Assembly: GCA_034359265.1 (NCBI GenBank)
Contig: CP136890.1
Location: forward strand, 55,359,501-55,423,500
Length of the DNA: 64,000 nt
Direction of reading: 5' to 3'
Source of the DNA: Canna indica
Taxonomy: Eukaryota > Streptophyta > Magnoliopsida > Zingiberales > Cannaceae
The notes beneath the pieces are model-generated. The model was given only the letters and a program-made list of their open reading frames with translations, did not search any database and was not told where the DNA came from. A program made the translations under genes and the position numbers. This document shows, in pieces, positions 34,944 to 44,489 of the stretch. Positions within the stretch are counted from its first letter, which is position 1. Each line of letters opens with the position of its first letter.

Positions 34944-35700
34944 TCAAATATTCGGTATCGCATACCATAAAGTAGAGTTTAATGATGAAGTATTTTCGAT
35001 AACGTACGTACCTGAAGCGGCGGTTTCAAAAACCATCTTCAGTTTTAACTCTGCAAAATACTCCTTGCAATTACACTTCCAATGGCCATCTTTACCACAA
35101 TGGTAGCAGGTGATATTTCTCATGGGTTTCACAATTCTATTTTTCACTTTGTTCTTAACAGAGTATAACTTTGCCTCAGAGACATCTCCCACTAACAAGA
35201 CTGTGTCATTATCCTTCACAAGGTGGGACTCAACAGTCTTCAGCATATTAAAGATCTCAGGAAGCGAGACGTCCTGCTTGTTTATGTGGAAGTTATCAAC
35301 AAACTGTGAAAATGAATCCGGGAGGGATTGGAGCACTAAGTCCTCACTTAGTTCCCTGTCCATTGAGAACCCCAGCCTCTCTAACTCCTCAATCAAATTG
35401 ATTAGTTTGAGGATATGAGTCTCAACAAGAGTGTTATCCTCCATTTTGGCATGGAAGAGTTGTTTAGATAGCTTGTACCTAGCCGTCCTCATATGCTCAC
35501 CATACAACAACTTGAGGTGATCGAGGATAGCTTCGGTATCCAAATGTTCATGCTGCTTTTGCAACTCATCATACATGGATGCCAGCATTATGCATTGAAC
35601 AGTGGTGCTATCTTTACTCCAAATTTCGCATCCAATCGTTGTAATTTGGTCCAGTTAATTTATTTTCATTGATGAAACAATCTAATGACGGTAAAGGTGA
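34944..35700 (-). CDS. Copia gag polyprotein remnant, open for 214 codons
   Basis: The minus-strand open frame 35,588-34,944 gives a capsid-like protein with YGEHMRTARYKLSKQLFHAK, LVETHILKLINLIEELERLG and the zinc knuckle CYHCGKDGHWKCNC (CX2CX4HX4C, about residues 167-180). Upstream in the same frame KLTGPNYNDWMRNLE (about 35,605-35,650) matches the gag head but is separated by two stops. The frame continues a little past the usual gag end into degraded protease sequence. It packages the RNA in an active element; here it is unlikely to act without pol. Confidence 0.85.
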
Positions 35701-36893
35701 CAGGATATGCTATAAAGAAATAAAGACATGAATGGGCAGATATTCTACATGCATGTTTATTGAGTTCTTTTAATTAAACATGTCTCTCCCTAATTTTTGC
35801 GGTTCCATAATACCCTCCGGTTTGGAAGTGGGAAGCCCTCGTGTCTATGTGCCTTATGAGGTGCAACGTGTCTATTAGCACAAAAGCCCTTGTGTGTGCA
35901 CAACAAACCCATTCTGACAATAGACACAGTTGTCCCTCTTAACGATGGAAGGCGTGACTGATATTCTTAATATCTTAGCCATTCGGACTCAATATTATTG
36001 GAGGGTTTCTTCATGCAATTATAATTTATCCAATCAATCAACAATTGAAGCAAGAACAATAAATAAAAGCATAAAGTAAATAAGGATGATTATGGATGTT
36101 CTAAGTGTGGCACTCAACCCACCGGGTGAACCAAGGCCATCATCCTAGGGTTTTAAGGAAGCTCCATCTCGCCAAGGCGCTGCCCAAAACCACCTTGTAG
36201 GTTGCCGGTTCCATCAGTGCCTTCCCGGGGTTCAAGCCGTCATCAACATGACGCTGAACACCTCCTCTCCGCTGGCGCACCAAAACGGGGCAGCAAGCGT
36301 GCTCGTCGCAAATCTACCCCTAAGCTTCTAATTTTACAAAACTAAAACAAGAAGAACCCAAAAAACCCTTGGGGATAGGTTTAAGGAGAGGGAGAAGTGA
36401 ATTACAATTAGAATTTTCAAGAGGAAGGCAGGGGTACGCAAGCCCTATTTAAAAATTGCAAAGCTGAAATTTTATAAATTTACAAGCAATCATCACAATC
36501 ACGTTTTACACACAGTCACATAAACAAAGGGCTCATCCATAATCATCCTTTCATGCATCACATCAAATATGAAAAAGAAAGGAAAAAATAGAATCTGAAA
36601 TAGAGCATATCCGATCATGTTTCCACCCAAAATAGTTCATACAACACATGCTGAATTTTTTCGGTTCTCGGGGCTGTTCAACCATGAACTCACGGGAATT
36701 TTGAGTTTAAATTCTGTCCAAAATCAATATGGGCAGTAGGCTTCCACCTCGATTCATCATATGAGCTGTGGAGCCAAGAGAACGACTCAAAAACTCCCAA
36801 AAACCAAAACCGGAGAGCATGACGTTTAGGGAGAAAACGATTTGTAAATGTGATCAAAATGTGAAATAAAAATTCCAAAATTTTGCTAAAGTT
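35701..36893 (-). other. Copia untranslated leader, no gene seen
   Basis: This lies between the primer binding site and gag. It is AT-rich with a few GC-rich stretches (36,180-36,310). Short frames such as 36,690-36,944 have no recognisable motif and overlap the primer site, so they are not called. Confidence 0.5.
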
Positions 36894-36907
36894 GGCTCTG
36901 ATACCAC
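36894..36907 (-). promoter_or_regulatory. Primer binding site of the copia element
   Basis: GTGGTATCAGAGCC on minus directly follows the LTR end CCCAACA. TGGTATCAGAGC is the standard site for initiator tRNA-Met. Confidence 0.9.
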
Positions 36908-38449
36908 TGTTGGGATTGGAATAAGAAACGCAGCTAAATAGCAATAGAAAAAATTTGAAACATCCCCGGGATCTACTTTAGCAACAATTAAGGAATTCAA
37001 TCTACGAGAGAAGGGGAAAGGTATTCCTTATACCGCGGTTGGATATGGTTCATGGTTGAAAACTAATTTTCCCACCATTTATATTTGATTCAAAATCAAT
37101 TTATATTTAATTTATAATTAAATATATTTTTGGTCAAGTAGTTAATTAAATTTAATCAACTACATGAAATATTATCATGTGCCAATCCCTACAATTTAGG
37201 GATGCCCTACAAATTAGGGTTATCGAGGAACTCCTTCCTCGTGCATTCGTTCCTATAGGAAACAACTTTCCTTTCGTGTCTGTAAACGAGATCCGTAATC
37301 GAGTTGCAGCATGTCCATTCTAGTAGACATATAGGGCCGCATTCAGACTTTATCTCATAAGGTCCGTTACAAGGTTAGCTTGTTGTGTGTGACCCATTGG
37401 GCCCCACACTAAGCCAATAGTGAGTTGTGCATAACGGAGAGTCAGAGCTGATAGAATGACTTCTATTCGAATCTTATGAGCCTCCACTAAACTCCTTTAG
37501 TGTGGTCATGAGGGACTCCACTGACAAATCAAGATTGACATCTAGCAACGTGTCATGACTACCCGGATGGTGTAAGGTTCAATCTACAGGGATCGAACAC
37601 CCTTCGGTGATTAGTTACCATGCAACTAAATCCATCGGTTACAATATCCCGAAGTCGGCTTGGGTACGAAAGAAGTGTCAAACCCTAATACCGATGCATA
37701 TGTATTCCACCCACCAAGATATCGTCTCTATAAATGAAACATTAGAAACATCTTCCTAACTTTCATTTATAGTATGGCCAGAGATTCCTGAGTCGACACT
37801 TACAAGGGCACATAGGACATTATCTCGTCTTACTAGGATTAACCGATCCCATGTTGGTTGCTCACTTACCTCCTTGAATGCTTCCCCATGCCAAGCAATA
37901 CCCGGCACATGACGCTGAGGGCCACGTAAGGATAGAACCAGAGCAATGGGTCATCACTAATAAGGTAACCATGACAATCTCAGGTCCAAGGACTGCTTGC
38001 ACCTACTATATATCACCCGAGGAACATCCTATTGACACTCATGTAAGAATTTCATTCTGTGTTCCTCGTGTAGGTCCATTCAGTGAACTCATTCACTAAT
38101 GAGCACCTGCACTTGTACATTAGTGATGACTCATAGGTAACTGTGAGATCAGCTGCCCCCTATCGTATAGGGCATATATCAAGTGCACTAGTCTATCCGG
38201 GATCACCAATCACCTAATAGGTGATCCTGTGACTAGGAACATTTAGAATAGGGGCATCTAGATTCCAAGTCTCACTAGCATGATCTCATCGTAGCCATAG
38301 AATCATTTGCCTGAATTCTTGGGGTTCATCATAATCTTTATAAATAAAGATGCACTATATGATGAAAAGTTGCCTCACTAAGTTGATTATCCTTGAATAG
38401 TGCCAAAACACATCGACATGTGATTGGCTCAAGGGCACTATTTCTTTCA
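36908..38449 (-). repeat. Copia 5' LTR with an internal deletion
   Basis: It is 1,542 bp long, from TGAAAGAAATAG (minus, at 38,449) to CCCAACA (at 36,908). Relative to the 3' LTR about 730 bp are missing at about 37,050, where GGATATGG joins TTCATGGTTGAAAAC. The loss includes the region expected to hold the LTR promoter start, so the element may be silent. Confidence 0.88.
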
Positions 38450-38607
38450 ATACATATGTACACTTGTCTCATACAAGGAGGAAGCAAAACTGGTGGTATT
38501 CCTAATTAACAAGCCACTTGGCCATCTCATGCCCAAAGGCACACCTATTCACATAGCAGTGAATATACTAGTGGCCTATCTGCCTACCCATGCCGTAAGG
38601 CATACAA

Positions 38608-38870
38608 GTCACAATATAGGGGATATGAGAATAATCGAGATTTACCCATCCGAACTTATTACATAATCACACCCTTAAAGAAATACGGGAATAATCGAGA
38701 TTCGCCCATCCGAACTTATTCCATAAAGAAAACGGGAATAATTGGGATTCGCCCATCCGAACTTATTATAGATAGAAATAGGAATAATCGGGATTCGCCC
38801 ATCTGAACTTATTCCGGAAAGAGACGGGAATAATCGGGATTCGCTCATCCGAACTTATTCCTTTTTAAAC
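38608..38870 (-). repeat. Hairpin array, A2 copy, homogenised stems
   Basis: Five units with loop TCGGGATTCGCCCATCCGAAC. Unlike the other arrays, all units carry nearly the same stem, GGAATAA/TTATTCC (for example 38,680-38,711 and 38,827-38,861). This suggests that unit 3 or 5 expanded, or that gene conversion spread one type. Confidence 0.8.
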
Positions 38871-40104
38871 ACAGGTTGGGATTTACCCATCCAACCTTTC
38901 GGGCTCAAGCCCACAAACCGGCTCCTACCCGAGCCTCTTCGCCATTCATGAAAGATATGGCGCCCACAAGACCTATGTCAAGTATCATCCACAGTGTCCT
39001 TGGGGTGTTCTTACTGGGAAAATGCCGCTACACACTATGCCCGATCCCGACGCCCTAGACCCGCAATATCATCAGCCCATGAGGTTTTGTTTCATGCAAT
39101 TAAATTATTTTGTTGGCTCTTTAACAGTTTATTTTGCTCCTTAAATTTTAATTCTACAATTAAAATTAAAATTCCCGAAATTAGGTTTTGTTTTCAGCCT
39201 ACTGTTTGTGCCCAATTCAGATGTACCCAAGCCGAATCTGATTTCCCAAGTGTGTCCTATGGTTCCAGATGATGTTTTCTGGTTAACATGATAGGTTATA
39301 TGACTATGTTCAGTAATGAGCACACGTCATAAAAGCAATTTCAAATCTCAGCATCATTAATGACAATCCAGCATGTCTAATTAATTAACACGAAAATCAC
39401 AGCAACAATTATTCCTAAATATTGTCAAACCAGATTTCAACATCATAAACAACAATTTAAAAATAAATCTATTCACTAAACATAATTAGACATGCATCAA
39501 ATTCTACATGAATATCAAGATTCATGCTTCATAAAGCAAGAACTATCATGGATTTAAAACATGCCATCAAGATCCATTCTTTTCACATGAAATCATAATT
39601 TAATAAGCTGATATTTATGATTTTGAAATTAAACATGCTCTAACATCATATGATTATACCAAGATTTATCATTAAGGGGTCTAAATCTCATTTAACGCAA
39701 TAAGTTCTCTTAGGCAATTTCACAAACACTTTGAGGGCGTCCCGTCACCCACGTTGGCCGAGCACCCCTATCATAAACCTAGGGCTGCCGCACCGCATTA
39801 GGGGGGGGGGGGATCCTCGGGAGTCCTCTTCCACGGCAATACAAGAAAGCGACAAGAAATCCCAATTTCAAACGGTAAGATCAACAAAATTTCTCAAGTT
39901 TAAAAGAACGGTTCAAGAACACAAGAAACAAAAAGCGAATCGGAAGGAAGAACCACTCACATGATTAGGAAGAAAGAAAAGAACAATTCACGATCGGCGG
40001 CCTCCGCAATCTGGCCACACGCAAGGCGGCGGCGGCTCGGCTCTACAAAGGGGGCGGCGACTCCTAGAGAGGGGGGAGAGGGGCGGCGTCTTGGCGGCTT
40101 GCAG

Positions 40105-40274
40105 CTCCTCTCTCTCTCTTGATGGCTTGTGCAGCGCCAAGAAGGAGCCGCCTAGCCCTAGGGGAGAAGATTTTATAATCCCCTCCAAAAACCTCATCTA
40201 CACCCTACCCTTTAGCTAACCCCCATTCGCCTCAAACCCGAATCCAAAACCCGCTAACCACAAGCATCAATAAT
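40105..40274. repeat. Direct duplication flanking the plastid insertion, copy 1
   Basis: 170 bp of family A LTR from CTCCTCTCTC to ATCAATAAT, present again at 41,001-41,169. It carries the LTR TATA box (minus, about 40,167) and start-site hairpin region. The two copies differ at about ten sites, nearly all C in this copy and T in the other. Confidence 0.92.
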
Positions 40275-40281
40275 GGCTTGC

Positions 40282-40338
40282 GAAGAGAGAAACAAAGAAT
40301 ATCACTACAGTATAAACAAAGAGTTTGAGAGTAAGCAT
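40282..40338 (-). pseudogene. psbI: Truncated psbI (photosystem II reaction centre protein I)
   Basis: The minus-strand ATG at 40,338 starts MLTLKLFVYTVVIFFVSLF, the first 19 residues of the 36-residue plastid PsbI, a one-helix subunit of photosystem II. The match then stops at the insertion edge and the frame runs into filler (ASH). It is not functional. Confidence 0.93.
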
Positions 40339-40799
40339 TACACAATCTCCAAGATAAGATCATTTTCGAAAAAGGGAATAGATTACCTATTTTTTCTTTT
40401 CAACACATATACTATTTTATTTTGTTTAATTTGACATGACATCCCAAAAACAAAAAAATAAAGTTTTTTGAAAAGAAAAAGAAAGTAATTTTTTTGTTTT
40501 TTTACGAATTTCTTTGTAATAAGATTTTGATTCCTTCCTTACAAAACAAAAAATTTCTTGTCATATCGACAATTAGATATTGTAGGGGATCTAGACTTAA
40601 TAAACTCCGTAACCACTGAAAGGTTAAAACGAGTAAATAAGCTGATAAAAATGCATTTCCACGGTTATTCGATATACAAGAATTTTCATTTTTGAATCGA
40701 GGGTTTGTAATTCTAATGTAAGACTTAGCCGATCTTATCCATTTTTAGAATTTTTTTATCGAATAAATCATGAATGGATTTGTCAAAGTATTAAAGATT
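40339..40799 (-). other. Plastid psbK-psbI intergenic spacer
   Basis: AT-rich spacer with A/T runs, as in chloroplast genomes. No gene on either strand. Confidence 0.8.
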
Positions 40800-40985
40800 T
40801 CATCGAAAACTTACAGCAGCTTGCCAAACAAAGGCTAAGAGAAAAAAGAGGACAGGTATGACAGGCATAACATCTACGATTGGATTGAAAATGGCATAAG
40901 CTTCAGGCAATTTGGCAAAGAAAAAACTATTAGAATAAAGGACAGAATTAAGACAGATACAGATTAAGCTAAAGATATTAAGCAT
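40800..40985 (-). CDS. psbK: psbK, photosystem II protein K, full-length nuclear copy
   Basis: The frame is 61 codons, the usual plastid length, ending [13 protein letters not shown]. It contains the mature PsbK region [20 protein letters not shown], a small membrane subunit of photosystem II that is normally made in the chloroplast with a cleaved leader. All codons are intact with no stop. This copy lies in nuclear DNA and has no transit peptide, so a working role is unlikely. It is, however, the first ATG about 80 bp downstream of the LTR TATA box at 41,065-41,071, on the same strand. Confidence 0.93.
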   Translation of the reverse strand: MLNIFSLICICLNSVLYSNSFFFAKLPEAYAIFNPIVDVMPVIPVLFFLLAFVWQAAVSFR

Positions 40986-41000
40986 AACAAAGATTTCGTT

Positions 41001-41169
41001 CTCCTCTCTCTCTTGATGGCTTGTGTAGCGCCAAGAAGGAGTCGTCTAGCCCTAGGGGAGAAGATTTTATAATCCCCTCCAAAAACCTCATCTACACCCT
41101 ACCCCTTTAGCTAATCTGTATTCGCTTCAAACCCGAATCCAAAACCCGCTAACCACAAGCATCAATAAT
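41001..41169. repeat. Direct duplication flanking the plastid insertion, copy 2
   Basis: 169 bp matching 40,105-40,274. Differences include GCAGCGCC to GTAGCGCC, GAGCCGCC to GAGTCGTC, AACCCCC to AATCTGT and CGCCT to CGCTT, which are C to T on this strand with one C to G, plus a 2-bp CT and a 1-bp C length change. Confidence 0.92.
41065..41071 (-). promoter_or_regulatory. LTR TATA box upstream of the psbK copy
   Basis: TATAAAA on minus within GGGATTATAAAATC. It is the family A LTR core promoter, duplicated together with the flank. The first ATG downstream is that of psbK at 40,985; a start about 30 bp below the TATA would give a leader of about 50 nt. Confidence 0.6.
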
Positions 41170-41361
41170 ACATGCTCAAACATATGCAACACAAATTTAA
41201 TTAACAAGTAAAGAAAACACATAACATATATTTGTACTTACCTCTGCTCTCAAGATCGCACCGGACCATGAGTCGACTCAGCTCGACCTCGAATCAGCCC
41301 GCTAGACTAGCAAACAAAAAAATGAATAATAGCAATTAGCCATAATATCTCGGATATTACA

Positions 41362-41760
41362 ATACTCCCTCCTTAGGGAAAATTCGTCCTCGAATTTTTA
41401 GCAAAGCTTAAGGACTTACAAAACTCTCAAATAGCGAAGGATATCATTCCCTCATATCCTGCTCCACCTCCCGGCCTCTTGCCCGGAATGATGCTCCCAC
41501 CTGACCTTTACCAGAGGAATCTCCTTGGACCTCAATTTTCTGATCTGACGGTCTAGCACCTCAACTAGCCTCTCCTCGTAAGAGAATGCCGAATCCACCT
41601 CCACCGCGGTACACTCAAGGATCCACCTCGTAAGACAATGCCGAATCCACCTCCGCCGAATCCACCTCAATTAGCCTCTCCTTGGACATACTTCTTTAGC
41701 ATGGATACTTGGAACACTCGATGCAGTCGGTCCATACTAGGAGGTAAAGCCAACTCATAT
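41362..41760 (-). pseudogene. Gypsy A2 internal remnant (integrase tail and chromodomain)
   Basis: On minus: YELALPPSMDRLHRVFQVSM (integrase C-terminus, about 41,700-41,760) and LRSKEIPLVKVRWEHHSGQE (chromodomain, about 41,470-41,530). A local tandem duplication of GCCGAATCCACCTC-type sequence at 41,588-41,680 and frameshifts break the frame. The element is cut off at 41,760 by the next repeat. Confidence 0.75.
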
Positions 41761-42645
41761 GTGTTGGGTGAAATGGCACACTAGAGGGGGGGGGTGAATA
41801 GTGTGTTATCTAAATCTTTCGCCTAATTCCAATTTTAATCGTTTAGGCAAATTGCAGTTTTACAATTAAATGCGGAAGCAAGATAAACTAATTAAACACA
41901 AACAAAAGATAACAATGCTGACACATAAATTTATAGTGGTTCGGCCCCAATTCCTACTCCACTACCTAAGAACCCCGCTTGTGATTTCCAAACTAAGTTT
42001 ACTAGATTAAATTGGTTCCCTTACAAGAGGACTTTAACCTGAACAGACACTCTCAATCTAAGGCACTTCCACACCCAGAAGTCTCTGCCTTCTTACCGAG
42101 AGTACTCTTCCACCTCAACCCTAAGGGATACCTCAACTAATCCTAGTAAGCTATGTTTACACAAGTGGCTTTACACCTCCTATACTCAGGTAACCACTTA
42201 GATCGAAGACCTGACACTAGGTCTTACACAAACTCAACTTTAAACACATTCAAATAACAATAAAGATTACAATGAAAAGAGCTAAAGAATAAAACCAAGA
42301 ATCAGTGCTCTTTTCCAAGCCTTCGAGCCTCCAACTGGCCAAGTTCTAGAGCTCGAATTGAAGCCCGAGTTGAGGAAAAGTGTGCGCTTGAAGAAGTTGT
42401 CGGCAAAAGAACCGAGTGCTTTTTATCGATCTTTAGAAGGCTCAAACTCTACTTTAAAATGCTTAATTAAATTTGTGGTCTTCAGACTCGTCCAATACGA
42501 CTTTGGTGCACACGTCGAACTTCGAGAAATTTCCGCGATGAACCCGAACGCGTTGACCAATGTCCTTCCGACTTTGTGATTTCTTCGATATTTCAAATCG
42601 AGGACATCGAGCGCTAAATGATATGGATCCTAAAAGATATTGGTT
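41761..42645. repeat. Unidentified repeat starting TGTTGGGTGAAATGG
   Basis: This sequence begins GTGTTGGGTGAAATGGCACA with a G run (41,788-41,796) and GTGAATAGTGTG. It resembles repeat ends common in plant genomes and could be an LTR or part of one, since it starts TGTTGG. I see no reading frame with a known motif; frames at 42,358-42,579 and 42,463-42,696 overlap on opposite strands. The right limit is set by the LINE homology. Confidence 0.4.
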
Positions 42646-42649
42646 TACA

Positions 42650-44480
42650 CCAATGTCAAAGAGTGCGGCCTCTATGATCTTGGTTTCCGAGGTCATTGAT
42701 TTACCTTACCTGGATTAGAAAGGGTAGAGCTGGTTTGAGGGTGGAGGAGTGTTTGGATAGATTTATGGCCTGTGGCAGATGGAGAGAGGTTTTCCTGAAC
42801 GCTGCTGTGCAGCATCTGGTTAGTCCTTCTTCTGACCATGTCCCCTTGCTCATGCAAATCGTTTCTTCTAGATGTGAGGGGAAAGGAGGTGGCAGGAGGT
42901 TTCGTTTTGAAAATATGTGGCTAAGGGATGATAGATGCCTGCATGCGTGGAAGGAGCGGGGGGAGGCGGTTGAGCTTAAAGATGAAGCAAGCGGAGGGCC
43001 TACACGCGCTAGCGCGCTTTCCGTTTTCTCGCTTGGTGCTTGGAATAGACACTCATTTGGCAATGTTCAACATAAGATCAAACAGTGTCAGACCAAGATT
43101 GATGAGCTGAGTAGAAAGGGTATTTCGGGCGAATTGGAGAATGAAGAAAGGAACCTGATGCGAGATTGGAACGAGTTGTTGGAGAGAGAAGAAACCCTTT
43201 GGAGGCAGAGATCAAGGGTCCTCTGGCTCAAAGACGTGGACCGCAACACCAAGTTTTTTCACGCCAGAGCGTTTAGTAGGAGGAGGAAAAATCAGATCTC
43301 GGGTCTGAGAGATGAATATGGCTGTTGGAGGGCCGAGGTCAAACCCGGCTCTTCGCATCGAGTAGCGAGATCGATAGAAGTCCTAGAAGCTATTGAACCG
43401 GTTGTTTCTCAAGCTGATAATGAGGTGCTGTTGATGCCATTTCAGAAAGATGAGATTAGGTTAGGGACGCAGTCTTTCAAATGAATCCGGACAAAGCGCC
43501 TGGCCCGGATGGGCCGGCTTTCTATCAGAAATCTTGGCACTTGATCGGGAAGGAGCGCGGCTTGCTTGAAGTTTTTAAAGATGGTAGACTTCCGGCTGAG
43601 CTCAATCGGACGCATATTGTTTGAATTCCCAAATGTGAGTCCCCTGCCTCCTGACTTCCGCCCAATTAGTTGTTGTAATGTTCTGTTTAAGATCATAACA
43701 AAGGTGTTAGCAATTCGCTTTCAAATGAAATTGGAGAATATGTTATCTGATGCTCAAGGGGCCTTTATCCCTGGTAGACTCATAACGGATAATATGTTCG
43801 CTGCATTAAGAATGTTGCATTCTCTTAAGAACAAAAAGAGAGAAAGAAAAGGATTTCAAGCGCTCGATATGGCCAAGGCTTATGATAGAGTTGAATAGCT
43901 CTATCTTCTTGGGGTTATGCGCAGGATGGGCTTAATCAAGGAGTGTGTTACGACTGTTAGTTATTCTATTCTTTTTGAAGGTCTGGAGGTAGGTCCTATT
44001 TTTCCTCAAAGAGGCCTGCGCCAAGCGTTATCGCCATATTTGTTTATTATTTGTGCGGAAGGTTTCCACGCATTACTGAGGAAAGCTGAGAGGGAGGGTC
44101 TCATTCATGGTGTTAAGGTGTTATGAGCCTCAGTTTCACACCTATTTTTTGCTGATGACAGTTTACTGTTCTAAAGAGCTAATTTGGAAGAAGGCAGGAC
44201 ATTAAAGAGAATTCTTGAAGTCTATGGTAATGGGACAACAAATTCCTTTTTCCAAATCTGCTATCTTCTTCAGTGGAAACGTTGACTGTAGCACGAAAAA
44301 CCATATGTTGGAGCTACTAGGAATTCATACGGAACAAGCTACGAAGTACCTTGGACTTCCTTCTAATGTGGAAAGGTCTAAAAAGGAGGTTTTCCAATTT
44401 GTTAAAGAAAGGGTGCAAAAGAGAATTTTGGGTTGGAAAGAGAGCCTACTGTCGAGAGCAGGAAAAGACTCTCTTCAATT
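42650..44480 (+). pseudogene. L1-type LINE ORF2 fragment (endonuclease tail and reverse transcriptase)
   Basis: The endonuclease end appears at 42,660-42,860 (DLGFRGH, RVEECLDRFMACGRW, HLVSPSSDHVPLLM), then the linker with FRFENMWLRDDRCLHAWKER and SRVLWLKDVDRNTKFFHARA. Reverse transcriptase follows from 43,486: DFRPISCCNVLFKIITKVLA, GAFIPGRLITDN, LDMAKAYDRVE, RGLRQALSPYLFIICAEGFH, FADDSLLF (44,145-44,172), TKYLGLPSNVERSKKEVFQF and GWKESLLSRAGKD. Frameshifts or stops lie near 43,484, 43,620, 43,898, 44,126 and 44,174. The 5' part and RNase H end are missing. Such fragments occur in both plant nuclear and mitochondrial genomes, so it may belong to either side of the junction. Confidence 0.88.
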
Positions 44481-44489
44481 CCATCCGCT

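Larger units (their letters stand above)
29206..38449 (-). mobile_element. Ty1/copia element with both LTRs, about 9.2 kb
   Basis: On minus: 5' LTR 38,449-36,908; primer site 36,907-36,894; leader; gag; degenerate pol; polypurine tract AAGTGGGAGAT (about 32,236-32,246); 3' LTR 32,235-29,206. LTRs run TGAAAG to CCCAACA. The flanks ATAGA (29,201-29,205) and ATACA (38,450-38,454) look like a 5-bp target duplication with one change. Domain order with integrase before reverse transcriptase identifies copia. Gag is still open over about 200 codons, but pol has stops in every domain. Confidence 0.9.
40275..41000 (-). other. Plastid DNA insertion (psbI-psbK segment)
   Basis: A 726-bp segment of chloroplast DNA: the start of psbI, the psbK-psbI spacer (40,339-40,799) and all of psbK, in plastid order on the minus strand. 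It sits inside a nuclear LTR and is bounded by the 170-bp duplication. The last 7 bp on the left (40,275-40,281) do not match psbI and may be filler. It is a NUPT. Confidence 0.93.
28686..41361 (-). repeat. 3' LTR of gypsy element A2, interrupted by copia and plastid DNA
   Basis: A family A LTR starts near 28,686 (degraded TG, then the intact palindrome GGTCACGTGACC) and ends GGATATTACA at 41,361, followed by a polypurine stretch on minus. The copia element at 29,206-38,449 and the plastid insertion with its flanking duplication account for most of the length. The LTR alone is about 2.5 kb. On minus it has the family TATA box, start-site hairpin (degraded) and leader donor near 39,957, where GTGAGT remains but the preceding AG is changed to AT. 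Confidence 0.8.

Noticed and set aside
42701..43063. Minus-strand 120-codon frame
   Set aside because: Antisense shadow of the LINE endonuclease/linker region.
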